A stretch of DNA of 64,000 bases. Origin: Starkeya sp. ORNL1. GTDB taxonomy: Bacteria > Pseudomonadota > Alphaproteobacteria > Rhizobiales > Xanthobacteraceae. Within the stretch, counting starts at the first letter, position 1. The number at the start of each line of letters is the position of its first letter. This document shows, in pieces, positions 44,458 through 52,293 of this stretch. The stretch is taken from assembly GCF_012971745.1 (NCBI RefSeq), contig NZ_CP048834.1, forward strand, positions 3,162,001 to 3,226,000. Direction: 5' to 3'. Both the position numbers and the translations under genes were made by a program. The notes under the pieces are model-generated. The model saw only the letters and a program-made list of their open reading frames with translations, did no database searches and had not been told where the DNA came from.

Positions 44458-45852
44458 ATGAGCGACATCGTCTGCATCTCCCCCATTGACGGGCAGGAAC
44501 TCGCCCGCCGCCCGGCTGCATCGGATGCCGCCATCGCCGCCGCGCTGGCCGCGGCACGGACCGCCCAGCGGGAATGGGCGCGCCTGCCCATTGCCGAGCG
44601 CTCGGCCCATGTGCTCGCCTTCCTCGACGCCATGCTGGCGATGAACCAGGAGATCGTGCCGGAACTCGCCCAGCAGATGGGCCGGCCGGTGCGCTATGGC
44701 GGCGAGTTCCGCGGCTTCGAGGAGCGGGTGCGCTATGTCGTCGACATGGCCGAGGACGCCCTTGCCCCGGTGGTGCCGCACGATGCGCGCGAAGGCTTCC
44801 GGCGCTATGTGAGCCGCGATCCCGTCGGCATCGTCTTCGTGGTGGCGCCGTGGAACTACCCCTACCTCACCGCGGTGAACACCATCGCCCCGGCGCTGAT
44901 CGCGGGCAATGCGGTAATTCTCAAGCACGCGGCGCAGACCATCCTCGTCGGCGAGCGCTTCCAGATGGCGATGGATCGTGCCGGCATCCCGAAGGGGCTG
45001 TTCACCAATCTGGTGCTGACGCACGAGCAGACCTCACGCCTGCTCGGCTCTGGCGCGGTCGACCATGTGAACTTCACCGGTTCGGTGGAAGGCGGACGCG
45101 CCATCGAGCGCGCGGCCGCCGGCACCTTCACCGGCCTTGGGCTGGAGCTGGGCGGCAAGGACCCGGCCTATGTACGTGCCGACGCCGACCTCGATTTCAC
45201 GGTCGAGAACCTGGTCGACGGCGCCTTCTACAATTCCGGCCAGTGCTGCTGTGGCATCGAGCGCATCTATGTGCATGAAAGCCTCTATGACCGCTTCCTC
45301 GAGGGCTATGTGGCGCTGACGCGCAACTATGTGCTCGGCAATCCGCTCGACGAGGCGACGACGCTCGGCCCGATGGCGCAGCCGCGCTTTGCCGATCTGG
45401 TGCGCCGGCAGACCAATGAGGCGGTGGCGAAGGGCGCGAAAGCCCATATCGAGCATGCCACCTTCCCGGCCAATCGCGAGGGTACGCCCTATCTGGCACC
45501 GCAGGTGCTCACCGGCGTCGACCATTCGATGTCGGTGATGCGCGAGGAGAGCTTCGGCCCGGTGGTCGGCATCATGAAGGTGAAGGACGATGCGCAGGCG
45601 CTGTCCTTGATGAATGACAGCATCTATGGGCTCACCGCCTCGATCTGGACCGCCGACCTCGACGCCGCCGAGCGCATCGGCCGCGAGGTGGAGACCGGCA
45701 CGATGTTCATGAACCGCTGCGACTATCTCGATCCAGGACTTGCGTGGACCGGGGTCAAGGACACCGGTCGCGGCGCCTCGCTGTCGCGCATCGGCTTCGA
45801 GATGCTGACGCGGCCGAAATCCTTCCATCTACGGCACAAGCTGCCGGGGTGA
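44458..45852 (+). CDS. aldehyde dehydrogenase family protein
   Basis: NAD(P)-dependent oxidoreductase of 464 aa. The general base Glu is in GLGLELGGKDPAYV, and the catalytic Cys is in the GQxC motif of FYNSGQCCCGIERIYV (Cys264 of a three-Cys run, 263-265). The cofactor fold has NFTGSVEGGRAIERAA, and ESFGPVVGIMKV follows as usual. The run of three cysteines beside the nucleophile is uncommon. The preferred aldehyde is not evident. The DUF924 gene follows 11 bp after the stop and is likely co-transcribed. Confidence 0.92.
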   Translation: MSDIVCISPIDGQELARRPAASDAAIAAALAAARTAQREWARLPIAERSAHVLAFLDAMLAMNQEIVPELAQQMGRPVRYGGEFRGFEERVRYVVDMAEDALAPVVPHDAREGFRRYVSRDPVGIVFVVAPWNYPYLTAVNTIAPALIAGNAVILKHAAQTILVGERFQMAMDRAGIPKGLFTNLVLTHEQTSRLLGSGAVDHVNFTGSVEGGRAIERAAAGTFTGLGLELGGKDPAYVRADADLDFTVENLVDGAFYNSGQCCCGIERIYVHESLYDRFLEGYVALTRNYVLGNPLDEATTLGPMAQPRFADLVRRQTNEAVAKGAKAHIEHATFPANREGTPYLAPQVLTGVDHSMSVMREESFGPVVGIMKVKDDAQALSLMNDSIYGLTASIWTADLDAAERIGREVETGTMFMNRCDYLDPGLAWTGVKDTGRGASLSRIGFEMLTRPKSFHLRHKLPG

Positions 45853-45863
45853 AGGAGTTACGG

Positions 45864-46403
45864 ATGAGCCATAGCGTCCCTTCCGTCTGCGGTTTCTGGC
45901 GCGAGGCCGGGCCGGATCGCTGGTTTGCCAAGGACGAGGCGTTCGATGCCGCCTTCCGGTCACGCTTCCGGGACGCGCACTTCGCCGCCGCGCAACGCGA
46001 GCTCGATTCCTGGATCGACGGCGCCGAGGGTGCGCTGGCGCTGATGATCCTGCTCGACCAGTTCCCCCGCAACGCCTTCCGCGGCAGCGCGCACATGTTT
46101 GCCACCGACCCGCTGGCGCGGCACTTCGCCGATCGCGCGATTGACCGCGGCCTCGACCAGCAGCTCGAACCTGAGGTGCGGGCGTTCCTCTATCTGCCGT
46201 TCAGCCATTCCGAGGCGCCCGCGGACCAGGAGCGCGCCGTCGCGCTCTACACGGCGCTCGGCAGCGACGATCTCGAATGGGCGATCGTGCATCGCGACGT
46301 CATCGCCCGCTTCGGCCGTTTTCCGCACCGCAATGCACTGCTCGGACGCGAGACCAGGGCGGAGGAGCAGGCCTTCCTCGACGGCGGCGGCTTTTCGGGC
46401 TAA
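45864..46403 (+). CDS. DUF924 family protein
   Basis: All-helical protein of 179 aa. Conserved family stretches are VCGFWREAGPDRWFAKDEAFDAAF, LALMILLDQFPRNAFRGSAHMFATD, YLPFSHSE and WAIVHRDVIARFGRFPHRNALLGR. The ATG at 45864 has GAAGGAG at good spacing. The family has TPR-like folding and no established enzymatic function, though it often neighbours small-molecule oxidoreductase genes, as here. Confidence 0.92.
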   Translation: MSHSVPSVCGFWREAGPDRWFAKDEAFDAAFRSRFRDAHFAAAQRELDSWIDGAEGALALMILLDQFPRNAFRGSAHMFATDPLARHFADRAIDRGLDQQLEPEVRAFLYLPFSHSEAPADQERAVALYTALGSDDLEWAIVHRDVIARFGRFPHRNALLGRETRAEEQAFLDGGGFSG

Positions 46404-46429
46404 TTCCCCCTCGGGAAGAGGGGCATACC

Positions 46430-46522
46430 ATGACGATGCATGACTTTACGGCGAAGCACTGGATCACCGTGGCGGTGATCCTGGTAGTGGCAGTCGGCGC
46501 CTTCCTGTTCAGCTGGACCTGA
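46430..46522 (+). CDS. 30-aa single-helix membrane microprotein
   Basis: Short frame with ATG at 46430, preceded by GAAGAGGGG. It has a soluble segment (MHDFTAKH) and one strongly hydrophobic helix (WITVAVILVVAVGAFLFSW), then a stop. The composition and ribosome binding site fit a real small membrane protein. It follows the DUF924 gene by 26 bp and may be its operon partner. Function unknown. Confidence 0.5.
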   Translation: MTMHDFTAKHWITVAVILVVAVGAFLFSWT

Positions 46523-46539
46523 TCGCGACGCCTCCCCAG

Positions 46540-46680
46540 CGACGTTATCCTGAGGCGCGCGCAGCGGCCTAGACGGATGCCCGTTCCCGATGGCCGCCTT
46601 CTTCTGCCTTCGAGGCTCGCTGTGCTCGCACCTCCCGCAGTTGGCCAAGGGCCAACTGCTAGGTACGACGTGGTTCGTCT
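46540..46680. repeat. palindromic repeat family A, copy 5, degenerate with inserted hairpin
   Basis: Starts CGACGTTATCCTGAGG and ends TACGACGTGG. After GCACCTC a perfect 10-bp hairpin GCAGTTGGCC-AAG-GGCCAACTGC (46637-46659) replaces the usual AGGATG segment. Gap between the microprotein and exoD genes. Confidence 0.7.
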
Positions 46681-46776
46681 GTGCTCCATCTGAGATGAAC
46701 CTTAGGTCAGTCTTCTGGTTGTCGTCACATTCGCCACCTATTTAGCCGTTGCCGGCATCCCCGCCGCGCATCCGGA

Positions 46777-47445
46777 GTGTGCCGCCTCGTGTCGTCCGAA
46801 AGCCCATACAGTGCCGCGCCCGAGGCGGGCGCCACCGAGCCGGCCGCCACGCGGCTGTCGGACATGCTGAGCGCCATCGCCAACGACACCAGCCGCGAGC
46901 GCATCGCCATTGGCGACCTGGTCAATGTGATGGAGGAGCGCGCCTTCGGCCCGCTGATGTTCATCTTCTCGCTGCCGAACGTGCTGCCGACGCCGCCCGG
47001 CACCTCCACGGTCCTCGGCGCGCCACTGATCTTCCTCACGCTCCAGCTTGCGCTCGGTCGCGATCCATGGCTGCCGCGCTTCATCGCCGACCGCTCGATC
47101 GGGCGGCGCGAATTCGCCGGCTTCATCGAGAAGGCCGCGCCCTGGCTCGCCAAGGCGGAGAAGCTGCTGCGCCCAAGGCTCGGCTTTCTCGCCCACCCGC
47201 CGGGCGAGAATATCGTCGGCATCATGTGCTTCATACTGGCGGTGGTGCTGGTGCTGCCGATCCCGCTCGGCAACATGCTGCCCGCGCTTGCGGTATGCGT
47301 GCTCGCGCTCGGCATACTGGAGCGCGACGGCGTGTGGGTGATCGCCGGCATGACGATCGCGCTGGGGTCACTCGGCGTGGTGTGGGGCGTGGTCTGGGCG
47401 CTGGTGCGCTCGGCGCTCTACGTCATCACCAGCTTCTTCGGCTGA
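46777..47445 (+). CDS. exoD: exopolysaccharide synthesis protein ExoD
   Basis: Integral membrane protein of about 222 aa. ExoD family marks are IGDLVNVMEERAFGPLMFIF, LPNVLPTPPGTSTVLGAPLI and RPRLGFLAHPPGENIVGIMC, followed by C-terminal helices. Rhizobial exoD mutants are altered in exopolysaccharide and alkaline tolerance, but the biochemical role is not settled. GTG at 46777 is used; GTG at 46789 (VSSESPYS) has better spacing from GGAG and is an alternative. It stands alone, not in a polysaccharide cluster. Confidence 0.9.
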   Translation: MCRLVSSESPYSAAPEAGATEPAATRLSDMLSAIANDTSRERIAIGDLVNVMEERAFGPLMFIFSLPNVLPTPPGTSTVLGAPLIFLTLQLALGRDPWLPRFIADRSIGRREFAGFIEKAAPWLAKAEKLLRPRLGFLAHPPGENIVGIMCFILAVVLVLPIPLGNMLPALAVCVLALGILERDGVWVIAGMTIALGSLGVVWGVVWALVRSALYVITSFFG

Positions 47446-47455
47446 ACGGGGCGCC

Positions 47456-47662
47456 TCAGCCGGTCGCCTGCGCCGAGGCCAGCGCGCGGGCGAGCATGTT
47501 CAGGCACTCTGTGGCCTGCTCGCGGCCGGCATCGTCGGCGGCAAGGCGGCGGGCAATGTCGCGCAGGTCGCGAATGGCGACATCGACGGCGGTATAAAGA
47601 TCGATCTCGGGCTCGGCTTCATAGGCGGGAACGCGGACAGGAAACGGAATCACATTACTCAT
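47456..47662 (-). CDS. small hypothetical protein, 68 aa
   Basis: Begins MSNVIPFPVRVPAYEAEPEIDL at the ATG at 47662, and reads on as an amphipathic helical protein (TAVDVAIRDLRDIARRLAADD, then ECLNMLARALA). The MSNVIPFP start recurs among short uncharacterised alphaproteobacterial proteins. The frame stays open upstream but antisense to the next gene, so the short form is preferred. It converges with exoD at 10 bp. Confidence 0.6.
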   Translation of the reverse strand: MSNVIPFPVRVPAYEAEPEIDLYTAVDVAIRDLRDIARRLAADDAGREQATECLNMLARALASAQATG

Positions 47663-47803
47663 GAACCAACCCGGATGATCGAAGGCCGTGCGCGAATCGC
47701 GGCGTGAGGTTCGGTCACGATGGCGGGAAATGGTTAATGGTGAGTACGATTTAGCTGCGCCCGCCACGGTGTTATCGTGTGCCTTCGATGGGGGGACGTT
47801 TTC

Positions 47804-48688
47804 ATGGCGAGCGAGATCGAGAGTGTGCGGGCATTGCTCGCCGGCAAGCCGCGGCCGGTCGGCTGGGCCGAGCGCCGGCAGCGCATGGACGAGATCTGCG
47901 CGATCGATCCGCCGGTTGGCGACATTACCTTCTCGGCCGAGGAGATCGGCGGGATTCCGGCCGAATGGTCGCTGACGCCCGGTGCTGATCCGGGCAAGGT
48001 GCTGCTCTATCTGCATGGCGGCGGCTATTGCTCCGGTTCGATCCGCAGCCATCGCGGTATGGTCGCCGAGATCGGCCGCACTGCAGGCGTGCGCACCTTG
48101 GCGCTGGGCTACCGCCTCGCGCCGGAGCACCCCTTCCCCGCCGCGCTCGATGACGCTTTGGCCGCCTTCCGCTTCCTGCGGGCAAGCGGCATCCCCGCGG
48201 CGCGGATCGTCATTGGCGGCGACAGTGCCGGCGGCGGGCTCAGCCTCGCCACCACGCTCAGCCTGCGTGCCGCGGGCGAGGATCTGCCCGGCCTGCTCTG
48301 GCTGCTCTCCCCTTGGGTGGATCTGGAGATGACCGGCGCCAGCATGGCCTCGAAGGACACCGTCGATCCGCTGATCCATCACGACTATCTGGTGGGGCTG
48401 GCCGAAGCTTATGCCGCTGATGCCGACCGCCGCGACCCGCTGGTCTCGCCGCTTCACGCCGATCTCGCCGGCCTGCCGCCGACGCTGGTGCAGGTCGGCG
48501 CCTGCGAGACGCTGCTCGACGACGCGGTACGCATCGCCGGCGAGCTCGGCGCCGCCAATGTGCCGGCGACGCTGGAGATCTGGCCGGACATGATCCACGC
48601 CTGGCCGCTCTGGTGGCAGCGATTGGCGGCGGGGCGGCAGGCAATCGCCAGCGCCGGCCGGTTCATTCGGGAGAGATTGGCGGGCTGA
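47804..48688 (+). CDS. alpha/beta hydrolase, hormone-sensitive-lipase family esterase
   Basis: Cytoplasmic carboxylesterase of 294 aa. It has the oxyanion motif HGGG (residues 71-74), nucleophile elbow GDSAG with Ser141, an acidic residue in GACETLLDDA (Glu235 at the usual acid position) and His265 in DMIHAWPLW. RLAPEHPFPAALDDAL is typical of family IV esterases. The ATG at 47804 has GGGGGGA eight bases upstream; the in-frame ATG at 47777 is less likely. Likely acts on short-chain esters. Confidence 0.93.
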   Translation: MASEIESVRALLAGKPRPVGWAERRQRMDEICAIDPPVGDITFSAEEIGGIPAEWSLTPGADPGKVLLYLHGGGYCSGSIRSHRGMVAEIGRTAGVRTLALGYRLAPEHPFPAALDDALAAFRFLRASGIPAARIVIGGDSAGGGLSLATTLSLRAAGEDLPGLLWLLSPWVDLEMTGASMASKDTVDPLIHHDYLVGLAEAYAADADRRDPLVSPLHADLAGLPPTLVQVGACETLLDDAVRIAGELGAANVPATLEIWPDMIHAWPLWWQRLAAGRQAIASAGRFIRERLAG

Positions 48689-48695
48689 AAATCCA

Positions 48696-48778
48696 CGTCA
48701 TCCCGGAACGGCCGGAGGCCGTATCCGGGATCGCGAGAAGGACTTTCACGCGATCCCGGCCCTCCGGCCGGGATGACG
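48696..48778. repeat. palindromic repeat family C, copy 1
   Basis: CGTCATCCCGGAACGGCCGG at the left, GCCCTCCGGCCGGGATGACG at the right, with a central GGGATCGCG/CGCGATCCC pair. Long imperfect palindrome, dispersed in the window at three sites. Confidence 0.8.
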
Positions 48779-48883
48779 ATGAACGCATACAATCTGCCTT
48801 TTTATGCCATACAATAAATCGGATTGTCTTTACAGCATCCGGGCTCCGTCCCACGTTCCGTGCACGAACGAAAGGGACCCGTC

Positions 48884-49312
48884 ATGTCCAACACCGTCAC
48901 ATCGGAAACCCGCTGGCCGAAGCTGTCTCCCATGGAGACCGGCATTCGCGGCCGCTGTCCGCGCTGTGGCCAGGGCCGGCTGTTCAAGGGCTTCCTCACC
49001 CTCGCGCCGCGCTGCGAATCCTGCGGGCTCGATTATTCCTTCGCCGACCCGGCGGACGGACCGGCCTTCTTCGTCATCTGCTTCGGCTGCATACCCGCGG
49101 TGATGTTCGGGCTGTGGATCGAGGTGGCATTCCAGGCGCCCTATTGGGTGCATCTGGTGACCACGCTGCCCTTCCTGCTGCTCACCTGCGTGCCGCCGCT
49201 GCGGCCGCTGAAGGGCTGGCTGGTGGCGAGCCAATACTACTACAAGGCCGAGGAGGGCCAGCGCGTGCTGGCGACCGCCCCGGCCGCGAAGCCCGTTCAC
49301 ACCACCCGATAG
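48884..49312 (+). CDS. DUF983 family zinc-ribbon membrane protein
   Basis: Protein of 142 aa from the ATG at 48884 (AAAGGGA upstream). An N-terminal zinc ribbon with paired CxxC (GRCPRCGQGRLF and RCESCGLDYSF) precedes two transmembrane helices (FFVICFGCIPAVMFGLWIEV and VTTLPFLLLTCVPPLRPLK). DUF983 proteins are common in alphaproteobacteria and have been linked by context to cytochrome oxidase assembly and cell-envelope genes, without proof. Converges with the MocR gene with a 16-bp overlap. Confidence 0.9.
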   Translation: MSNTVTSETRWPKLSPMETGIRGRCPRCGQGRLFKGFLTLAPRCESCGLDYSFADPADGPAFFVICFGCIPAVMFGLWIEVAFQAPYWVHLVTTLPFLLLTCVPPLRPLKGWLVASQYYYKAEEGQRVLATAPAAKPVHTTR

Positions 49313-50688
49313 CCGCCCGGCCGCTCCTCGCGGATGATGGCGGCAAGCGTGGCCAATGCGTCGCGCAGCCTGGTGCGATCGGGCACCGCACCGAGCGAGA
49401 TGCGCACCGCATCCGGCGCTGGGGCTTCCACCGCGAAGGCATCAGACGGGGTGACCCCGAGCCCGTGGCGCCGCGCCGCCTCGATCAGGCGATGACGGTT
49501 CCAGTGCTGTGGCAAGGCCTGCCAGACATGCAGGCCATTCCGGTGGCCGGCGGCGCTCGGCAATAGTTCGGTGGCGAGGCGCTGCCTCAGCGCCGCCTCG
49601 GAGCGTACCGCTTCCAGTATCCGCGCCGCTGTGCCCTCGCGAATCCAGCGCGTCAGCAGCGCCGTCATCAGCGGCGCCGGCATCAGGTCGAGCGCCCGGA
49701 GCGCGCCGACCAGAGCTTCTCCGCCCTCACCCGCCGGCAACACCACATAGGCTTGCCGCAGCCCCGGCGTCAGCGTCTTGGAGACGGTGGCGATATAGGT
49801 GGTCTGCTGCGGCAGCAGCGTCGCGAAGGCCGGCGGCGCGTTACCCGCCAGCAGGCTGTAGGGATCGTCCTCCAGGATCGGCAGCCGCATGCGCGCAGCG
49901 ATGCGCACGATCTCGCGGCGGCGCGGCTCCGGCGTGGTGACGGTGGTGGGGTTCTGCATGGTCGGCAGCAGATAGACGAGGCGCGGAGCATGCAGCCGGC
50001 AGGCGGCCTCCAGCGCCTGCGGCAGCGGTCCCTCGCCATCGGTTTCGACGCCGACCACACGCAAACCCAGTTGCGCGGCGGCGCTGATGAGGCCGGGATA
50101 GGTCAGCTGCTCGGCGAGTATGGTGTCGCCGGCCCTGGCGCGCAGCGACAACACCGCGGCAAGCGCCGCCTGCGCGCCCGGGGCGACGACGATGCGCCCG
50201 ACCGGCAGCTTGCCCAGCAACGGCTCCAGCCACAGCGCCCCCGCCGCCCGGTCGACTTCGGTGCCGGGGCCGACATGATAGGTCATCAGCCGGTCGGCAT
50301 CGGTGCCGCGCAGCAGGCTCGCGACATCGCGCCCGATCAGCTCGGCGAGGCTCATGCCGCGCGGCGCCGGCGGGATGTTCATGCCGAGATCGATGGTCTC
50401 GTCCGGATGCGTGCCGCGCGAGGCCACGAACGAACCGCGCCCGGTCACCGCGTCGAGCAGCCTGCGCCGCCGCGCCTCGTCATAGGCGCGGGTGATGGTA
50501 GTTAGATCGACACCCAGCGCGCCCGCCAGCATACGCTGCGGCGGCAGCCGGTCGCCGGGACGCAGCGCCCCATCCGCCACCGCCGCCTCCAGCGCGCCGG
50601 CGATCTGCAGATAGAGCGGCGCGCCATCATGATCGAGCGCCGGCATCCAGTGCGGGCGGGTGGTGTCGAGCTGCACCAGCGTCTCCAT
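49297..50688 (-). CDS. MocR-type transcriptional regulator (GntR HTH plus class I aminotransferase domain)
   Basis: Protein of 463 aa from the ATG at 50688. The N-terminal GntR winged helix (PLYLQIAGALEAAVADGALRP, then GDRLPPQRMLAGALGVDLTTIT) is joined to an aminotransferase-fold effector domain. That domain has the PLP lysine in TYIATVSKTLTPGLRQAYV and the PLP-binding LVYLLPTMQNPTTVTTP. MocR proteins sense PLP or amino compounds and usually regulate a neighbouring transporter or amino-acid gene; here no clear target is adjacent. Its upstream side is occupied by a family-A repeat. Confidence 0.9.
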   Translation of the reverse strand: METLVQLDTTRPHWMPALDHDGAPLYLQIAGALEAAVADGALRPGDRLPPQRMLAGALGVDLTTITRAYDEARRRRLLDAVTGRGSFVASRGTHPDETIDLGMNIPPAPRGMSLAELIGRDVASLLRGTDADRLMTYHVGPGTEVDRAAGALWLEPLLGKLPVGRIVVAPGAQAALAAVLSLRARAGDTILAEQLTYPGLISAAAQLGLRVVGVETDGEGPLPQALEAACRLHAPRLVYLLPTMQNPTTVTTPEPRRREIVRIAARMRLPILEDDPYSLLAGNAPPAFATLLPQQTTYIATVSKTLTPGLRQAYVVLPAGEGGEALVGALRALDLMPAPLMTALLTRWIREGTAARILEAVRSEAALRQRLATELLPSAAGHRNGLHVWQALPQHWNRHRLIEAARRHGLGVTPSDAFAVEAPAPDAVRISLGAVPDRTRLRDALATLAAIIREERPGGYRVV

Positions 50689-50750
50689 GCAATGCGCAGG
50701 AATGTATGCGTGCAGGAGTGGGCGCACAATGGATGGGACGCTCTGCTTCA

Positions 50751-50850
50751 GCATCCTTCGAGGCTCCGCTATGCGGAGCACCTCGGGATGACGTGGCTTT
50801 AACAACCTCCCGTCATGCTGAGGTGCGAGCGGAGCGAGCCTCGAAGCATC
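50751..50850. repeat. palindromic repeat family A, copy 6
   Basis: GCATCCTTCGAGGCTCCGC to CACCTCGGGATGACG, then an inverted half from CGTCATGCTGAGGTGC to CCTCGAAGCATC. Lies between two divergent genes, so promoter elements of both must flank or overlap it. Confidence 0.8.
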
Positions 50851-50879
50851 GGCAGGCCGCATCCGCCGGAGGATCTTCC

Positions 50880-52205
50880 TTGACGCCTCGTTCCCAGACC
50901 AGACGACATTTCCTCGCCCTCGCCGGCGCGCTTGCCGGCGTGGCGGCGGCTCGCCCGGCGCTTGCTGCGCCGCTTGCCTTGCGCCTGGTAACCGAGTTCG
51001 GGGTGAAGCCGGGCGTCGCCGCCGACCAGGGTCGCGCCTTGCAGAAGGCGTTGGACACCGTGGCCATCAGCGGCGAGACGCTCTATCTGCCCGCCGGCAT
51101 CTATCGCACCAGCGCCTTGAAGGCGGCGAACGGCACCCGCCTTGCCGGCGCTCCAGGCGCGAGCCGGCTGGTCTCGACCGGCGACGCCGTGCTGCTGAGC
51201 GGCGGCGACGGCCTCGTGCTCGACGGGCTCGCCTTCGAGGGCGGCGGCCTGTCGGTGGATCGCGGCAGCGGCGTGCGCATCCGCGACTGCGTGGTGACCG
51301 GTGCTCCCGGTAATGCCATCGCGCTCACCGGCGTTGCCGGCGAGGTCTCCGGCTGCACCATCGCCAGGGCCGGCAAGGCGGCGCTGTTCGCGCAGGATTC
51401 CAGGGGACTGCGCATCGAGGGCAACAACGTCGATGGCGCCGCCGACAACGGCATATTGGTCTGGCGCTCCACGCCGGGTCCGGACGGCACGCTGGTGAGC
51501 GGCAACCGGATCTCCGGCATCGGCATGAAGTCCGGCGGATCGGGACAATATGGCAACGGCATCAACATCTTCCGCGCCGGCAATGTGATCGTCGCCAATA
51601 ACCGCATCAGCGGCTGCGCGTATTCAGCTGTGCGCGGCAATGCCGCCTCGAACCTCCAGGTGCTGGGCAATAACTGCTCGGGGATGGGCGAGGTGGCGAT
51701 CTTCGTCGAGTTCGGCTTCCAGGGCGCGGTGGTGGCGAGCAATATCGTCGAGGACGCCGCGGTCGGCATCTGCATCACCAATTTCAAGGAAGGCGGCCGC
51801 CTGGCCGTGGTGCAGGGCAATCTGGTGCGCAACCTCAGGACCGGCCTGCCGCCGGGCAATGATCCCGGCGGCGCCAGCGGCGTCGGCATCGTCGTCGAGG
51901 CCGACAGCGCGGTCAGCGGCAATGTGGTGGAGGGCGCGCCTTCCGCCGGCATCCGGCTCGGCTACGGACCCTATCTGCGCGACGTGAGCATCACCGGCAA
52001 CGTGGTGCGCAATGCCGGCATCGGCATCGGCGTGTCGCTGGTCGAGGGCGCGGGTTCGGCGGTGATCGCCGACAATCTGATCTCCGGAGCCAGGGACGGC
52101 GCCATTGTCGGCCTCGCCTGGGAGAAACCGCTGACCGGTGACCTGCTCGCTCCCGGCGCGCGGATCGATCCGCGGCTGACGCTGAACGGCAACCGTTCCC
52201 TGTAG
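50880..52205 (+). CDS. TIGR03808-family Tat-exported parallel beta-helix protein
   Basis: Protein of 441 aa started at the TTG at 50880, with GGAGGAT upstream. The twin-arginine signal TRRHFLALAGALAGVAAARPALA exports it folded to the periplasm. The rest is a right-handed parallel beta-helix of about 13 coils, seen as repeated N-x-I-S/V units such as VVANNRISGCAYSAVRGN and VSITGNVVRNAGIGIGV. This matches the TIGR03808 RR-plus-repeat family found across Rhizobiales. It is pectin-lyase-like in fold, but no catalytic site can be assigned. Confidence 0.88.
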   Translation: MTPRSQTRRHFLALAGALAGVAAARPALAAPLALRLVTEFGVKPGVAADQGRALQKALDTVAISGETLYLPAGIYRTSALKAANGTRLAGAPGASRLVSTGDAVLLSGGDGLVLDGLAFEGGGLSVDRGSGVRIRDCVVTGAPGNAIALTGVAGEVSGCTIARAGKAALFAQDSRGLRIEGNNVDGAADNGILVWRSTPGPDGTLVSGNRISGIGMKSGGSGQYGNGINIFRAGNVIVANNRISGCAYSAVRGNAASNLQVLGNNCSGMGEVAIFVEFGFQGAVVASNIVEDAAVGICITNFKEGGRLAVVQGNLVRNLRTGLPPGNDPGGASGVGIVVEADSAVSGNVVEGAPSAGIRLGYGPYLRDVSITGNVVRNAGIGIGVSLVEGAGSAVIADNLISGARDGAIVGLAWEKPLTGDLLAPGARIDPRLTLNGNRSL

Positions 52206-52206
52206 C

Positions 52207-52288
52207 CGCCATCCCGGCCGAAGAGCCGGGATCGCTCTCGGATTTCCAGCGTTCCCGGATTTCGCCTGACGACGGTTCCGGGATGACG
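52207..52288. repeat. palindromic repeat family C, copy 2
   Basis: GCCATCCCGGCCGAAGAGCC at the left and GGTTCCGGGATGACG at the right, with degenerate centre. Gap between converging genes. Confidence 0.65.
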
Positions 52289-52293
52289 ACGCT

